A DNA stretch of 64,000 nt from JAOUGY01 sp963785075 (GCA_963785075.1 CAWATW010000011.1:1-64000), one strand, 5' to 3'. Numbered from the stretch's first letter, positions 36,503 to 45,766 are shown. Program-made: numbers and translations. The notes: generated by a model not told the origin, from the sequence alone.

Positions 36503-37225
36503 TCAGCCGGCCAGGGTTCCGCCGAAGACCTGCCAACCCAGGGCGGTCTTGGCCGCCAGGCTCAAGATGATGTAGGTGCGCTCCCCGTAGAGGTAGTCGC
36601 GCCACTTGCCGACCGCCCGGTACTGGAGCCACTGGTTGAGAGCGAAGCTGTTGAAGAACACGAACAGCGAGAAAAAGATGCCGTACACGAATGCCGGCGG
36701 TTCGGCTTCGGTACCGGGCGAGACCAGGTAGATCCCTACCGCGATCCACGGGACGATTCCGGCCAGCGACCCCAGCCAGAACGGGAGGAGCGAACCGCCG
36801 GGAGACTCGTACTTTTCTTGAACCGCGCCGAAGAAGATCATCGAGGCGTTCACTCCGAACAGGGCCACCAGTGCGGCCACGTCGGAGATGCCGGTGATCA
36901 TGGCGATCAGCACGATCATCAAAGAAGCAGAGAGCGAGTACTCCACCCAGCGGAAGTTGTTGTGACCTGCTTCGAGGCCGGCGACATACCGATCGTGAAA
37001 GGGCCCCGCCACCAGCAGGTGAAACAAGGCCGACAGGAAGAAGAACCCGGCTACGCCCGTTGCGATACTGACATCGAACAGCCCAACCAGGTCTTGCTGA
37101 CTGCCAGGAGGGCCTTGTAGGAAGGTCGCAGTGACAGGGAGGGTGAACTGATTGGCGAGGACCAGTACCAACACGCCCTGGGCGGCGTGGAGCACGGTCA
37201 TCGCGATGTTCCAGGTTCTCAGCAT
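36503..37225 (-). CDS. Heliorhodopsin
   Basis: 240 residues, seven membrane helices with no signal peptide. The retinal Schiff-base lysine is Lys226 in helix 7 (LSLAAKTALGWQVFGG) and the counterion is Glu95 in FRWVEYSLSASLM; His13 and His69 correspond in position to the two conserved heliorhodopsin histidines. SFALNQWLQYRAVGKWRDYL and ALFGVNASMIFFGAVQEKYE are further family segments. Heliorhodopsins sit inverted in the membrane compared with type-1 rhodopsins and are not usually ion pumps; a sensory or regulatory role is suspected. GAGGAGAAC precedes ATG 37225. Divergent from the Rrf2-nirK operon. No retinal synthesis gene is nearby. Confidence 0.93.
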   Translation of the reverse strand: MLRTWNIAMTVLHAAQGVLVLVLANQFTLPVTATFLQGPPGSQQDLVGLFDVSIATGVAGFFFLSALFHLLVAGPFHDRYVAGLEAGHNNFRWVEYSLSASLMIVLIAMITGISDVAALVALFGVNASMIFFGAVQEKYESPGGSLLPFWLGSLAGIVPWIAVGIYLVSPGTEAEPPAFVYGIFFSLFVFFNSFALNQWLQYRAVGKWRDYLYGERTYIILSLAAKTALGWQVFGGTLAG

Positions 37226-37317
37226 TGTTCTCCTCGTCGGCGGTCGAGTTGGAAGGTACCGCCAATCCCGAACATTCGGAAACCAGGTCTGGGACCAACG
37301 GCCCTGATCGAGGTATA

Positions 37318-37338
37318 TCTTTAGTTATAGAGTAAAGA
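37318..37338 (+). promoter_or_regulatory. Inverted repeat in the heliorhodopsin / Rrf2 divergent region
   Basis: TCTTTA (37318-37323) and TAAAGA (37333-37338) are perfect complements separated by nine bases, in an AT-rich island in otherwise GC-rich DNA. The spacer contains TTATAG/TATAGA, a likely -10 box for the Rrf2 gene that begins at 37343. An Rrf2-type repressor bound here would block its own operon; the same region lies 93 bases from the heliorhodopsin start. Confidence 0.5.
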
Positions 37339-37342
37339 ATTA

Positions 37343-37750
37343 ATGAATATCTCGTTCCAGCGAAAGACCGATCTGGCGCTCAGGGTCATCACGACCCTCG
37401 CAGCCTCGGAGGATGCGACGAGTCGAGAGGAGCTGGCGGGGGAGGTCGGGACCAGCCCGGCATTCCTGGCACAGGTGATGACCCCGCTGGTGCGAGCCGG
37501 CTGGGTTCGGTCGGAACGGGGCCCGGGCGGTGGGTATCGACTTGCGATCTCGGCGGAGCACATCTCGTTGTTGGCCGTGATCGAGGCCGTCGAGGGCGAG
37601 ACCGTGACGGGCCGTTGTGCACTGCGCGATGGCCCGTGTCCCGGGACCTCGAGTTGCCCGATCCACGATGCGTGGACCGTGGCCCGGGCCCACTTGTTGG
37701 AACGTTTGGAAGGCATGTCCGTTGCAGAGGCTTCAGGAGATCTGAGATGA
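37343..37750 (+). CDS. nsrR: Rrf2 family regulator, NsrR-like
   Basis: 135 residues. Winged-helix DNA-binding domain (FQRKTDLALRVITTLAASED, SPAFLAQVMTPLVRAGWVRS, RGPGGGYRLA) and three cysteines Cys92, Cys99 and Cys105 in GRCALRDGPCPGTSSCPIH, the place where NsrR and relatives bind an iron-sulfur cluster. NsrR loses its cluster on contact with nitric oxide and derepresses NO-related genes. The stop overlaps the nirK start (ATGA), which supports an NO/nitrite-sensing role. No strong ribosome site before ATG 37343. Confidence 0.82.
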   Translation: MNISFQRKTDLALRVITTLAASEDATSREELAGEVGTSPAFLAQVMTPLVRAGWVRSERGPGGGYRLAISAEHISLLAVIEAVEGETVTGRCALRDGPCPGTSSCPIHDAWTVARAHLLERLEGMSVAEASGDLR

Positions 37751-39327
37751 CACAGACAATCACACCAAAAACCGAGCCGGCGGACACGCCGGAACCCAAG
37801 CACGTACACCCCCTGCTCACCTGGGTCGCCATCTCCGCGTTGGCGCTTGCGGTGGTGGGAGGAGCCTTTGCCGTCGGGGCCCTCATGATCATGCCGGACG
37901 AGGCGGTCGGGGCAGATCCGGTCGCGGTTGCGGACGGTGCGGCGGCGGGAGTCGGCACCGGTACCGCAGACGTCGTCGACGTGATTCCAGACTTCGTTCC
38001 GAAGGCGCAACTGTCCGCGGTTCCGGCAAGTGAGGTCAACGTGTCGTATGCGCCCGACGTGCCCCCGGCAGCGGTGCGGACCACACCCGCCATCGTGGAT
38101 GTTCACTTCGAGATCGCCGAGAACGTCGTCGCCATCGACCCTGCGACCGGGACCGAATACGAGACATGGGGATATCGACTCATGGGCGATGGCCTCGACG
38201 TGTCCATCGGGACGCCGGGACCGATGATCCGTGCGCGGGTGGGTGACGTGCTCCGTTTCACACTCACCAACCCCGAAGGCAACGTCCACCCGCACAACGT
38301 CGACTTCCATGCGGTCACCGGTCAGGGTGGCGGTGCCGCCGACACGACCGTCGCTCCCGGAGAGACGAAGACGATCGAAGCAAGGCTTCTGTATCCGGGT
38401 GTGTTCATGTATCACTGCGCATACGGCGACGTCCCGGCCCACATTGCCCATGGTATGTACGGAGGAATCCTGGTCGATCCCGAGACTCCCCTGCCCGAAG
38501 TCGACCACGAGTGGTACATGGTCCAGTCCGAGTACTACACCGATGGCACAACCGGAGGCATCGCAGAGACGGATCGGGCGGCACTGAGCCTCGAAGAGCC
38601 GACCATGGTTGTCTTCAATGGCGCCAAGGGAGCGCTGATCGAGGACAACGCCCTCCACATGTCGGTGGGAGAGCGGGCACGCTTCTACTTCGTCAACGCA
38701 GGGCTGAACCTCGACTCCAACTTCCATCCGATCGGCTCGCATTGGGACGTCGTGTACCCGGAGGCGGCGCTGTTGAGCCCGCCCATCAGAGGATCGCAGA
38801 CCACCTTGGTGCCAGCGGGAGGGGGAGTGGTCGCCGAGCTCGTCGGGCAAGTCCCCTCGACCATCGTCTTGGTCGATCACGCCCTCGTCCGAACGTTCGA
38901 CAAGGGCGCCGTTGGCCACTTGATCGTGGACGGCGAACCGAACCACGAGATCTTCGAGGTTATCGGCGGCGAAGCCGCAAACGAGAAGGCCCCGTCGGCC
39001 GTCGCGGAGTCGGAGGAGGGCATCCCTGTCTCGATCCTGGCCGGCTCGGGGACTTTCCAGGCGGATGATGCCGCCGACGAGTTCTCGGACTCAGAAGCGC
39101 CGGGTGACTACTCGGTCAACGTCCTCACCATCCCCGTGGGGACAACGGTCATGTGGACCAACGACGACGCCATGGTTCACACCGTGACGGCAGTCGACGG
39201 CAAGTTCGATTCGGGAATGATGGCCGAAGGCGATACGTGGTCCTACACGTTCGACACCCCCGGCGAGTACGAGTACCTCTGCTCGCCGCATCCGTGGATG
39301 CGGGCCAAGGTGATCGTCGAGGGCTGA
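37747..39327 (+). CDS. nirK: Copper nitrite reductase with N-terminal anchor and C-terminal cupredoxin
   Basis: 526 residues. Reduces nitrite to NO. An uncleaved helix (LLTWVAISALALAVVGGAFA, about 24-47) anchors the enzyme. The two-domain NirK core has type-1 Cu ligands His183, Cys224, His232, Met237, type-2 ligands His188, His223, His378, and the catalytic pair Asp186 and His327 (HPHNVDFH, MYHCAYGDVPAHIAHGM, FHPIGSHWD). A third cupredoxin domain (about 423-526) adds another type-1 site with His478, Cys512, His515 and Met518 (LCSPHPWM). The added domain probably feeds electrons to the core. Coupled to nsrR by ATGA. Confidence 0.93.
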   Translation: MTQTITPKTEPADTPEPKHVHPLLTWVAISALALAVVGGAFAVGALMIMPDEAVGADPVAVADGAAAGVGTGTADVVDVIPDFVPKAQLSAVPASEVNVSYAPDVPPAAVRTTPAIVDVHFEIAENVVAIDPATGTEYETWGYRLMGDGLDVSIGTPGPMIRARVGDVLRFTLTNPEGNVHPHNVDFHAVTGQGGGAADTTVAPGETKTIEARLLYPGVFMYHCAYGDVPAHIAHGMYGGILVDPETPLPEVDHEWYMVQSEYYTDGTTGGIAETDRAALSLEEPTMVVFNGAKGALIEDNALHMSVGERARFYFVNAGLNLDSNFHPIGSHWDVVYPEAALLSPPIRGSQTTLVPAGGGVVAELVGQVPSTIVLVDHALVRTFDKGAVGHLIVDGEPNHEIFEVIGGEAANEKAPSAVAESEEGIPVSILAGSGTFQADDAADEFSDSEAPGDYSVNVLTIPVGTTVMWTNDDAMVHTVTAVDGKFDSGMMAEGDTWSYTFDTPGEYEYLCSPHPWMRAKVIVEG

Positions 39328-39337
39328 TCCCGAGTCG

Positions 39338-39370
39338 CACCGGTGGGCACCGCAGTGGTGCCCACCGGTG
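39338..39370 (+). terminator. Hairpin after nirK
   Basis: Perfect 14-bp stem CACCGGTGGGCACC / GGTGCCCACCGGTG with loop GCAGT, starting 11 bases after the nirK stop. No T-run follows. It probably ends or reduces transcription of the nsrR-nirK operon before the cupin gene. Confidence 0.6.
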
Positions 39371-39399
39371 AACAACTTCCAGTGAGAGGATGAACCACC

Positions 39400-39716
39400 A
39401 TGACGGTCTCTATCGACGATGTAGCGTCCGAAGTCGAAATCCCGCCCGGCGGAACCCTGAGTCGCGTGCCGTGAAGCAGGGTCCAGTGCGTCTGGTGGTC
39501 TTCGCCTTCGACGACGGCCAGGAGCTCTCGGAGCACACGGCCAGCGTGCCTGTCATCCTGCAGACGATCACCGGCGCGTTCCGAGTCGAGGCTGACGGCG
39601 TTGCGACGAGGCTCGAACCCGGCGGATGGCTCTACCTCGAAGCTCATCAACCCCACTCTGTGGTGGCAGAGGGACCTGCTCGGCTCCTGCTGACGATGAT
39701 CCGCTGCGACACCTGA
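39400..39716 (+). CDS. Cupin domain protein, frame-interrupted
   Basis: About 105 residues when rebuilt. The N-terminal piece MTVSIDDVASEVEIPPGGTL ends at a premature TGA (39471-39473). The other frame continues with KQGPVRLVVFAFDDGQELSE, then VEADGVATRLEPGGWLYLEA and HQPHSVVAEGPARLLLTMIR. One extra C in the CC run near 39470 would join them. It has the double-stranded beta-helix pattern of small cupins that often accompany denitrification or stress genes. The conserved His of HTASVP and HQPHS could bind metal. Function unknown; it follows nirK after the hairpin. Confidence 0.7.
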
Positions 39717-39821
39717 CCGTTGCACGGCATCGGGCAGGCGAGAGCGTCAGCCCACGGTGGAGAGGTTCACGAATACCGCAACAGGGTCCGTGCAGCGGTC
39801 GGCCGGCACGTTCGCCGGGCC

Positions 39822-42326
39822 ATGCCGGCGGAGACCCTTCCGGGCAAAGACCTTGATCTACGGCCGGAATCTGCCGAGAGAAAAGGGGTGAGAGGCTTGC
39901 GCCGCGGTTCGGCGCCACTCGCGGCTGTCGTTGCGGCCTTGCTGGTGTTGATGATCTGTGGGGTCATCGACAGCTTCGCCAGGTCTGCATACACGGTGGA
40001 GACCCGAGCGCTGGTGGCAAAGGACGTCGAGGCCCTTGCCCGTTATCTGTCAGATGAGGTTGCGCGGGAGTCTGCGGCCGCAGACACGCTCGCCGCTTTC
40101 GTGCTCGTGGCCCGCAGCCAGCCGAAACGACTCGAGTCCGATTTTCCCTTGTTCGCCGAGACTCTCATGGAGCAGGCCACACACGTCCGATCCGTCCAGC
40201 TTGCACCGGGATCCGTGTTGAGGTTCGTGTATCCGCTGGAAGGAAATGAGGCCGCAATCGGTCTCGATCTGATGGCGGACGCCGACCGACGCCGGTTGCT
40301 GCTGCCCGCCATCGAGACCGGCGAGACGGTGATTCAAGGACCCGTCGAGCTCGTACAGGGCGGAACCGGACTGCTGGTGCGACGCCCGACCTACGAGCCC
40401 GACGGCACGTTCTGGGGATTCAGCGCCATCGTCCTCGATTGGGATCAAGTCGCCGAGCACGCCGGCCTCCGCGACCTCGAGGGCATGGTGGTGGGTTTGC
40501 GCTCATTCGAAAGCGGCGAGCTCCTCGACGGGGACCCCACGGCATTCGAGGGCGACCCGGTGACTCGGTCGCTCTATCTGGGTGCAACCGACACGATCTG
40601 GGAGCTGGCGGTGCGACCTGTCGACGGTTGGCGCTCGGCAGCGCCTGTCACGTCCGACCTGTGGATCGGTGGCGTCTCGGTCGCGTTGTTCGCCGGACTG
40701 CTGGCTTTTCGTGTGGCGCGGAGACCCCAGATTCTTCGGCGAGAGCGCCAGGCGGCGATGGATGACCTCGCACTCGCCGAGGCGCGTTATCAAGCGGCAT
40801 TCGAGCATGTCGACGCCGGGATCGTGATCAGCGGGCTCGCCGGCACCATCATCCGGGCCAACCCTGCCTTCCGACGTATCCTCGGGCTCGGCGACCGTGC
40901 CCCGCTGGCCAGAACCCTGCAGGACTACATCCATCCCGAGCACCTGGCGGTGCACTGGCGGAGGACTCTGGAGCTTCACACGGCGGGCGAGCCGTTCGTA
41001 CATGAGATCAGGCTCGTCCACGGAGACGTGGAACGGTGGTGCCGCATGCGCGTCGCCGCCATGCCGGGAGATTTCCCGGAGGAATCGGTGTTCGTGGCTG
41101 TGACGGAGGACATCACGGAACGTCGTGCCGCCCAGCTCGCCTTGGTGGAGAGCGAAGCCCGATTCCGAACCCTGTTCGAGCTGGCCCCGGTGGCCATTCA
41201 GCGTGAGGACTACCGAGCGGCGCTCGCCCGGGCGGCCCAGCTGGCCGAGCCCGCCGACCTGCGCAGCCACCTCGAGGCCAACAGGGACGACATCGCGGAG
41301 ATCCTCGGGCTGGTGACGATCACCGACGCCAATCCGGCCGCCACAGAACTCCAGGAACACCTCGTGCAGGGTGCGGGCACCCTGACACTCGAAGACCGAC
41401 TCTCGGACGCCGCAATCCCGACGTACATCGACACCCTCGTGGCGATGGCCCAAGGCGAGATGAATCGTGAGCTCGAGGTCACTACCGTCGACGCCAGTGG
41501 CGAGCCGATGTATCTCGTCGTGCGCTGGCGAGTGCCGATCACCAACGGTGAACCCGACCACTCCGCAGTGCTCGTGAGCATCTCCGACGTGACCGAGCTG
41601 GTGCGTGTCGAACGCCAGCTGCAAGGCCTGCTGGCCTCAAAGGACCAGTTCCTCGCAACCGTCGCTCACGAGCTGCGAACCCCCCTCACGGCGGTGGTGG
41701 GATTCAGCCAGGAACTGCTGACGCATCGAGCCGAACACAGCCTCGATGACTGTGACGAATTCCTCGACCTGATTGCCTTCAACAGCTCAGAGATGGCGCA
41801 CCTCGTCGATGACCTCCTCGTACTGGCCACGGCAGACGTCGGAGAGGTCAGTGTGGTCCCCGTGGCAGTGGAGCTGGGAGCTCTGATCCAGGACTCGATC
41901 AGAGTCGTCCGGGGTCTCAACGCAGGCGTGGATCTGCCAGAGTCAGAGGTGGTCGCACTCGTGGACCCGGCCCGTGTCCGTCAGATCGTGAGAAACCTCG
42001 GCACAAACGCTCTCCGCTACGGGGGGGACGACGTGCTGGTGTCCCTTCGGATGGAAGGATCCTCGGCTTTGATCGAGGTGTCAGACGACGGTCCGGGGCT
42101 GTCGCCATCGGTCGTCCAGCGCATCTTCGAGCCCTATCAGCGAGCTGTGACGGAAGCCAACGACCCGGGCTCGATCGGCCTGGGGTTGACGGTGTCACGT
42201 GGCCTGGCGCGATTGATGGGGGGTGACCTCGTGATGATCCGCCGCTCAGGCCGCAACGTGTTCAAGGTGTCGCTGCCCTTGGCGGAGGCCGTTGTGTCGG
42301 CCATCGCCGATGACCGCGTCGCCTGA
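39822..42326 (+). CDS. CHASE-PAS sensor histidine kinase
   Basis: 834 residues from ATG 39822. TM1 (APLAAVVAALLVLMICGVID), an extracytoplasmic CHASE domain (about 65-275; SVLRFVYPLEGNEAAIGLDL, GPVELVQGGTGLLVRRPTYE), TM2 (SDLWIGGVSVALFAGLLAFR), two PAS-like segments (about 315-440 and 480-600), HisKA with His616 (LATVAHELRTPL), and HATPase_c with NLGTNALRYG, DDGPGL and GSIGLGLTVSRGLA. CHASE domains bind small extracellular ligands. No response regulator is adjacent, so it is an orphan. GTG 39888 is an alternative start closer to TM1. The gene converges on glpD. Confidence 0.88.
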   Translation: MPAETLPGKDLDLRPESAERKGVRGLRRGSAPLAAVVAALLVLMICGVIDSFARSAYTVETRALVAKDVEALARYLSDEVARESAAADTLAAFVLVARSQPKRLESDFPLFAETLMEQATHVRSVQLAPGSVLRFVYPLEGNEAAIGLDLMADADRRRLLLPAIETGETVIQGPVELVQGGTGLLVRRPTYEPDGTFWGFSAIVLDWDQVAEHAGLRDLEGMVVGLRSFESGELLDGDPTAFEGDPVTRSLYLGATDTIWELAVRPVDGWRSAAPVTSDLWIGGVSVALFAGLLAFRVARRPQILRRERQAAMDDLALAEARYQAAFEHVDAGIVISGLAGTIIRANPAFRRILGLGDRAPLARTLQDYIHPEHLAVHWRRTLELHTAGEPFVHEIRLVHGDVERWCRMRVAAMPGDFPEESVFVAVTEDITERRAAQLALVESEARFRTLFELAPVAIQREDYRAALARAAQLAEPADLRSHLEANRDDIAEILGLVTITDANPAATELQEHLVQGAGTLTLEDRLSDAAIPTYIDTLVAMAQGEMNRELEVTTVDASGEPMYLVVRWRVPITNGEPDHSAVLVSISDVTELVRVERQLQGLLASKDQFLATVAHELRTPLTAVVGFSQELLTHRAEHSLDDCDEFLDLIAFNSSEMAHLVDDLLVLATADVGEVSVVPVAVELGALIQDSIRVVRGLNAGVDLPESEVVALVDPARVRQIVRNLGTNALRYGGDDVLVSLRMEGSSALIEVSDDGPGLSPSVVQRIFEPYQRAVTEANDPGSIGLGLTVSRGLARLMGGDLVMIRRSGRNVFKVSLPLAEAVVSAIADDRVA

Positions 42327-42348
42327 GCCTGGGTCGAGACCGGCTCGC

Positions 42349-44059
42349 TCAACCTGAGAAGCCGCGAACGTCTGGAGCACCGAGCCGAGCGGCGTCGGCC
42401 GTTCGATCGTCCCGCTGTGCTTGGGAGTCGAGCTCCGCCCGGACACGCGCGAGATAGTGCTCCACCTCGCGTTCGATGACCGCACCGGTCCATCCCAGAA
42501 CCGGCGCCAGGATCTGAGCGACGGCCTCAGCGGATTCCGCGCCGCGATGTGGAGTCTCTATCGAGATCCGGGTCCGGCGCGTGAGGACGTCGTCGAGATG
42601 CAGAGCCCCCTCGTGGGATGCGGCATACCTGATCTCGGCGCCGATGTGGTGTTCGGCACCCGAGAGCGGGGTGGCGAGTTTCGGCGAGCTGCGGATGATC
42701 TCGAGAACATCGAGCGCGCGGTCGCCGTAGCGCGCAACGAGGCGTGAGACGAGGGTTGCGTCGAGGCCATACTCGTCGGCGAGAAGAGTGGTTCGTCGTC
42801 GGAGCGACTCGTACTCGACGGCGCCAACGAGAGGAGTCGCCTCGGTGATCGACGGAAGAACCTCGATGTCGAGATGTTTGGCCGCTTCGTCTACGGCGTC
42901 CTCTGCCATGACTCGGTACGTCGTGTACTTGCCTCCGGCCACACTGATCAGGCCGGGCGCCGAGACAACAACGGCATGTTCGCGACTCAGCTTCGATGTG
43001 GCTTCCGTCTCACCCCGGAGCAGTGGCCTCAACCCTGCATACACCCCTACGACATCCTCGTGTGTGATCGGTGATCTCAGGATCCGGTTGACGTTGGTGA
43101 GGAGATAGTCGATGTCACTGCGGCTCGCTGCGGGGTGGGCGAGGTCGAGGTTCCAATCGGTGTCGGTGGTTCCGATGATCCAATGACGTCGCCACGGGAT
43201 CACGAACAGCACGCTGCTCTTGGTTCGTGTGATGATGCCCGAGTCGGAGTCGATCCGTTCCTTGGGAACCAAGATGTGCACGCCCTTCGAAGCGCGAACG
43301 TGGACCGCGCCGCCCCCGACATGATCCTCGATTTGATCGGTCCATACACCTGTCGCGTTGATCACCTGACGGCCTTGGATCGCCAACGCATCCCCAGATT
43401 CGAGGTCGGTGGCTTGCACGCCCCTCACATGCGGTCCGGCTGTCATGAGTCCTGTCACCCTGGTGGACGAAGCGAGCGCGGCGCCGTGCTGGGCAGCGGT
43501 GCGTGCCAACGTCATGGTGTGGCGGGCGTCGTCCACCTGCGCATCCCAGTACTGGATCGCCCCTTCGAGCGCGGTCTCGGCGAGCGCGGGTGCGATCGCA
43601 TGGGCCGCACGCTTGGAGAGATGCCTGTGCCTTGGGAGGGGGCTTCTTCCGACTGCGGCGAGCAGGTCGTAGAGGGCAATACCTGCGCCGACGTACGCCC
43701 GTTCCCAGACCTTATGGGTGAGCGGATACAAGAACGGAACACCTTCGGCGAGGTGCGGACAGAGACGCGTCGAACATCAGATTGCGCTCGCGCAATGCCT
43801 CCCTCACGAGGCCGAAGTCGAGTTGCTCGAGGTAGCGAAGCCCACCGTGGAAGAGCTTGCTCGACCGGCTGGAGGTCCCGCTTGCGTAGTCGCGCTGTTC
43901 CACGAGGGCGACCTTCAGACCGCGGAGGGCGGCATCGAGGGCGATGCCGGTTCCGGTCACGCCACCGCCGATCACGACGATGTCGAAGGCCTCCGATCTC
44001 ATCCGGTCGAGATCGCGGAGGCGTTGAGCCGGTCCGAGAATGCTGTGGTCCGTGCTCAA
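42349..44059 (-). CDS. glpD: Glycerol-3-phosphate dehydrogenase, frame-interrupted
   Basis: About 570 residues. FAD-dependent oxidation of sn-glycerol-3-phosphate to dihydroxyacetone phosphate at the membrane. FAD motif FDIVVIGGGVTGTGIALDAA, then RDYASGTSSRSSKLFHGGLR; C-terminal half with INATGVWTDQI, TDTDWNLDLAHP and VAGGKYTTYRVMA. One break near 43755 separates the two halves (LMFDASL / CPHLAEGVPFLYPLTHK); a single missing base would join them. The start is TTG 44059, with GGAGG nine bases upstream. Convergent with the sensor kinase. Confidence 0.87.
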
Positions 44060-44276
44060 ATTGCTCTTCCTCCGCCCACGCAATGCTCGGTGGTGCTCGG
44101 GTCTGCAACCCGGCCCTCGGCCATCGACGCCCACCCGCGAGGACAACGGTGATATAAGCGCCATGGACGCGCCAGCGCACCAAAGCCGGTGGGCGGTGGA
44201 GCGAGTCGTGAACGATCGGCGCGGTCTCACGCCCGGCCTGGCGCCGGTGCCCACATCGCCCGAGCGTCGTGGCTCG

Positions 44277-45054
44277 CTACGGGGTGGACGTGGTCGTGGT
44301 GCTCTGCGGCCCTGTGGTCGTCGTGCTGGTGACCGGTGGAACCACGTCTCCCAGGATGAGCTGCCAAGCGATGTCGAGGTCGGCCGCCGCCGCCACTGGG
44401 CGATCGGGAAGCGCGGCGATGGTGACCTCGAGCCGATCGATTGCGTCGGCAACGGTCTCGTCGGCCGTTTCGATGTCGGCGAGTACGTCCCGAGCAGCCA
44501 CAACGTCTTCCCTGGCCAGCCCGTAGTTCGCCTGATAGAGAGAGAGTCGGGCCCGCGACATCAGTTCCATCGCCCTGAGTACCGTCAATTCCCGCTCCAG
44601 AGTGGCGGCCGCGATCTCATCGGTCTCGGCGAGTCCGAATGCCGTTTCTTCCAGTCCTTCCAGGCGGGCGGTTTGTGCATCGATGGCCGCTGCGAGATCG
44701 TCGAGGCGCCCGACGAGCTGGGTGTCTTCGGCCGCTGCGCTGTCGGAGGTGGTGAGGATCGTCTCGGTCCGAGATTCGAGCTCTGCGATTCGCACCTCCA
44801 ATTCATCGATCCGGGAGGCGAGAGTGTCGATGTCGGCGCTGTTGTCCGAAACCGGCTGGAAGAACCGTTCGTCGATGGTGGGCCACAAGCAGGTATGCAC
44901 CGTACGCGAGTCCACCGAGCAGGACCAGCGTGAGCACCAGCTTCGTCAGACGGCCCAACCAACGGCGTCGCGGACGCTCTTTGCGGGGCGGTGGAGGTGG
45001 GTCCAGGGTGCTGAGGGTATTGGTCAGTTCAGACTCTGAGCTGGGCGACGCCAT
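44277..45054 (-). CDS. Membrane-anchored coiled-coil protein, frame-interrupted
   Basis: About 258 residues when rebuilt. A Pro/Arg-rich cytoplasmic start (TLDPPPPPRKERPRRRW), one membrane helix (LTKLVLTLVLLGGLAYGAYL), a long coiled coil (IDTLASRIDELEVRIAELES, AAAIDAQTARLEGLEETAFG) and a helical domain, ending in a Thr-rich tail (TSTTTTGPQSTTTTSTP) common in actinobacterial envelope proteins. The frame breaks near 44892, right after the membrane helix; one base fewer joins LL to WPTIDERFFQPV. Start ATG 45054 follows GAGGAACTC. No function assigned; may be a division or envelope spacer protein. Confidence 0.65.
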
Positions 45055-45183
45055 TCGAGTTCCTCGGCGGGTCGGGGGCGGCCGCGATCGATCCGGCCTC
45101 GTACCTGAACGTTACCGCAGTCTGTGGGACGAATCCGACGTTGTCTGCCGGCACCAGGTTCTCATCCGCCGATGATCCGAATC

Positions 45184-45719
45184 CTAGGCGTCCACGAGGA
45201 TCGGCACGGTACGCGGGACGACGATGATCGAGGCTTCGCCATGGCCGATGGTCTTGCCGTCGCCCCGGACCCGATGCGCGAATAGGTCCCCATCGCGACG
45301 TGCGAGAAGCACTTGCGTCGGCCGTCGACATCCATCGCATCGATCGCACGTGTGCGACCTCCAGCGATCACGGCCGCCGCAGCGTCGAGGTCGAGCGGCA
45401 GTTCCAACTCGCAGGCCAGCAGATTTCCGGTCCCGGTTGGCTGGACCCCGAGCGTCACGCCGGGGTGTTCGGCGACGACATCGGCACACTTGGCGACGGT
45501 GCCGTCGCCGCCGGCAGCAACGATCAGTCGATGCCCTCCTCCGATCGCCTTCCTTGTGAGCTCGCGTCGGCTCTGGCCCTTGGTGCGCAGCACCCACGTC
45601 CACGTGAGCCCGGCAGGGGTCAGATGGCGGTCGAGCGCCTCGGCGATGGCTGCTTCACCATGCGATGCCGAGCGGGTGTTCACGATGACACACGTGGGGC
45701 TCGAAGGTGGGGTGCTCAT
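45184..45719 (-). CDS. Short diacylglycerol kinase-like protein, frame-interrupted
   Basis: About 178 residues. The N-terminal DAGK catalytic domain is clear: CVIVNTRSASHGEAAIAEAL, IVAAGGDGTVAKCADVV (the GGDGT motif that binds ATP phosphates) and GVQPTGTGNLLACELELPLD. It then goes straight to a short C-terminal piece (FAHRVRGDGKTIGHGEASII, VVPRTVPILVDA); the usual 100 or so residues in between are missing. One more G in the GGGG run near 45285 keeps the frame open to 45184. Probably phosphorylates a lipid or sphingoid-like alcohol, or is a decayed relic. ATG 45719 has no ribosome site. Confidence 0.7.
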
Positions 45720-45766
45720 CGTTGCGGTATGCCTACAACTTGGGGCACTCGACCCCTTCCACCACC

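Noticed and set aside
36503..37225. Type-1 proton-pumping rhodopsin
   Set aside because: The helix-3 motif is FRWVEYS with a Glu counterion and the helix-7 context SLAAKTALGWQVF is that of heliorhodopsins; the DTxxxxE/D pump motif is absent.
37321..38946. A 541-codon open frame on the minus strand opposite nsrR-nirK
   Set aside because: The plus strand encodes unmistakable Rrf2 and NirK proteins with all ligands; the reverse frame is His/Arg/Asp-rich shadow.
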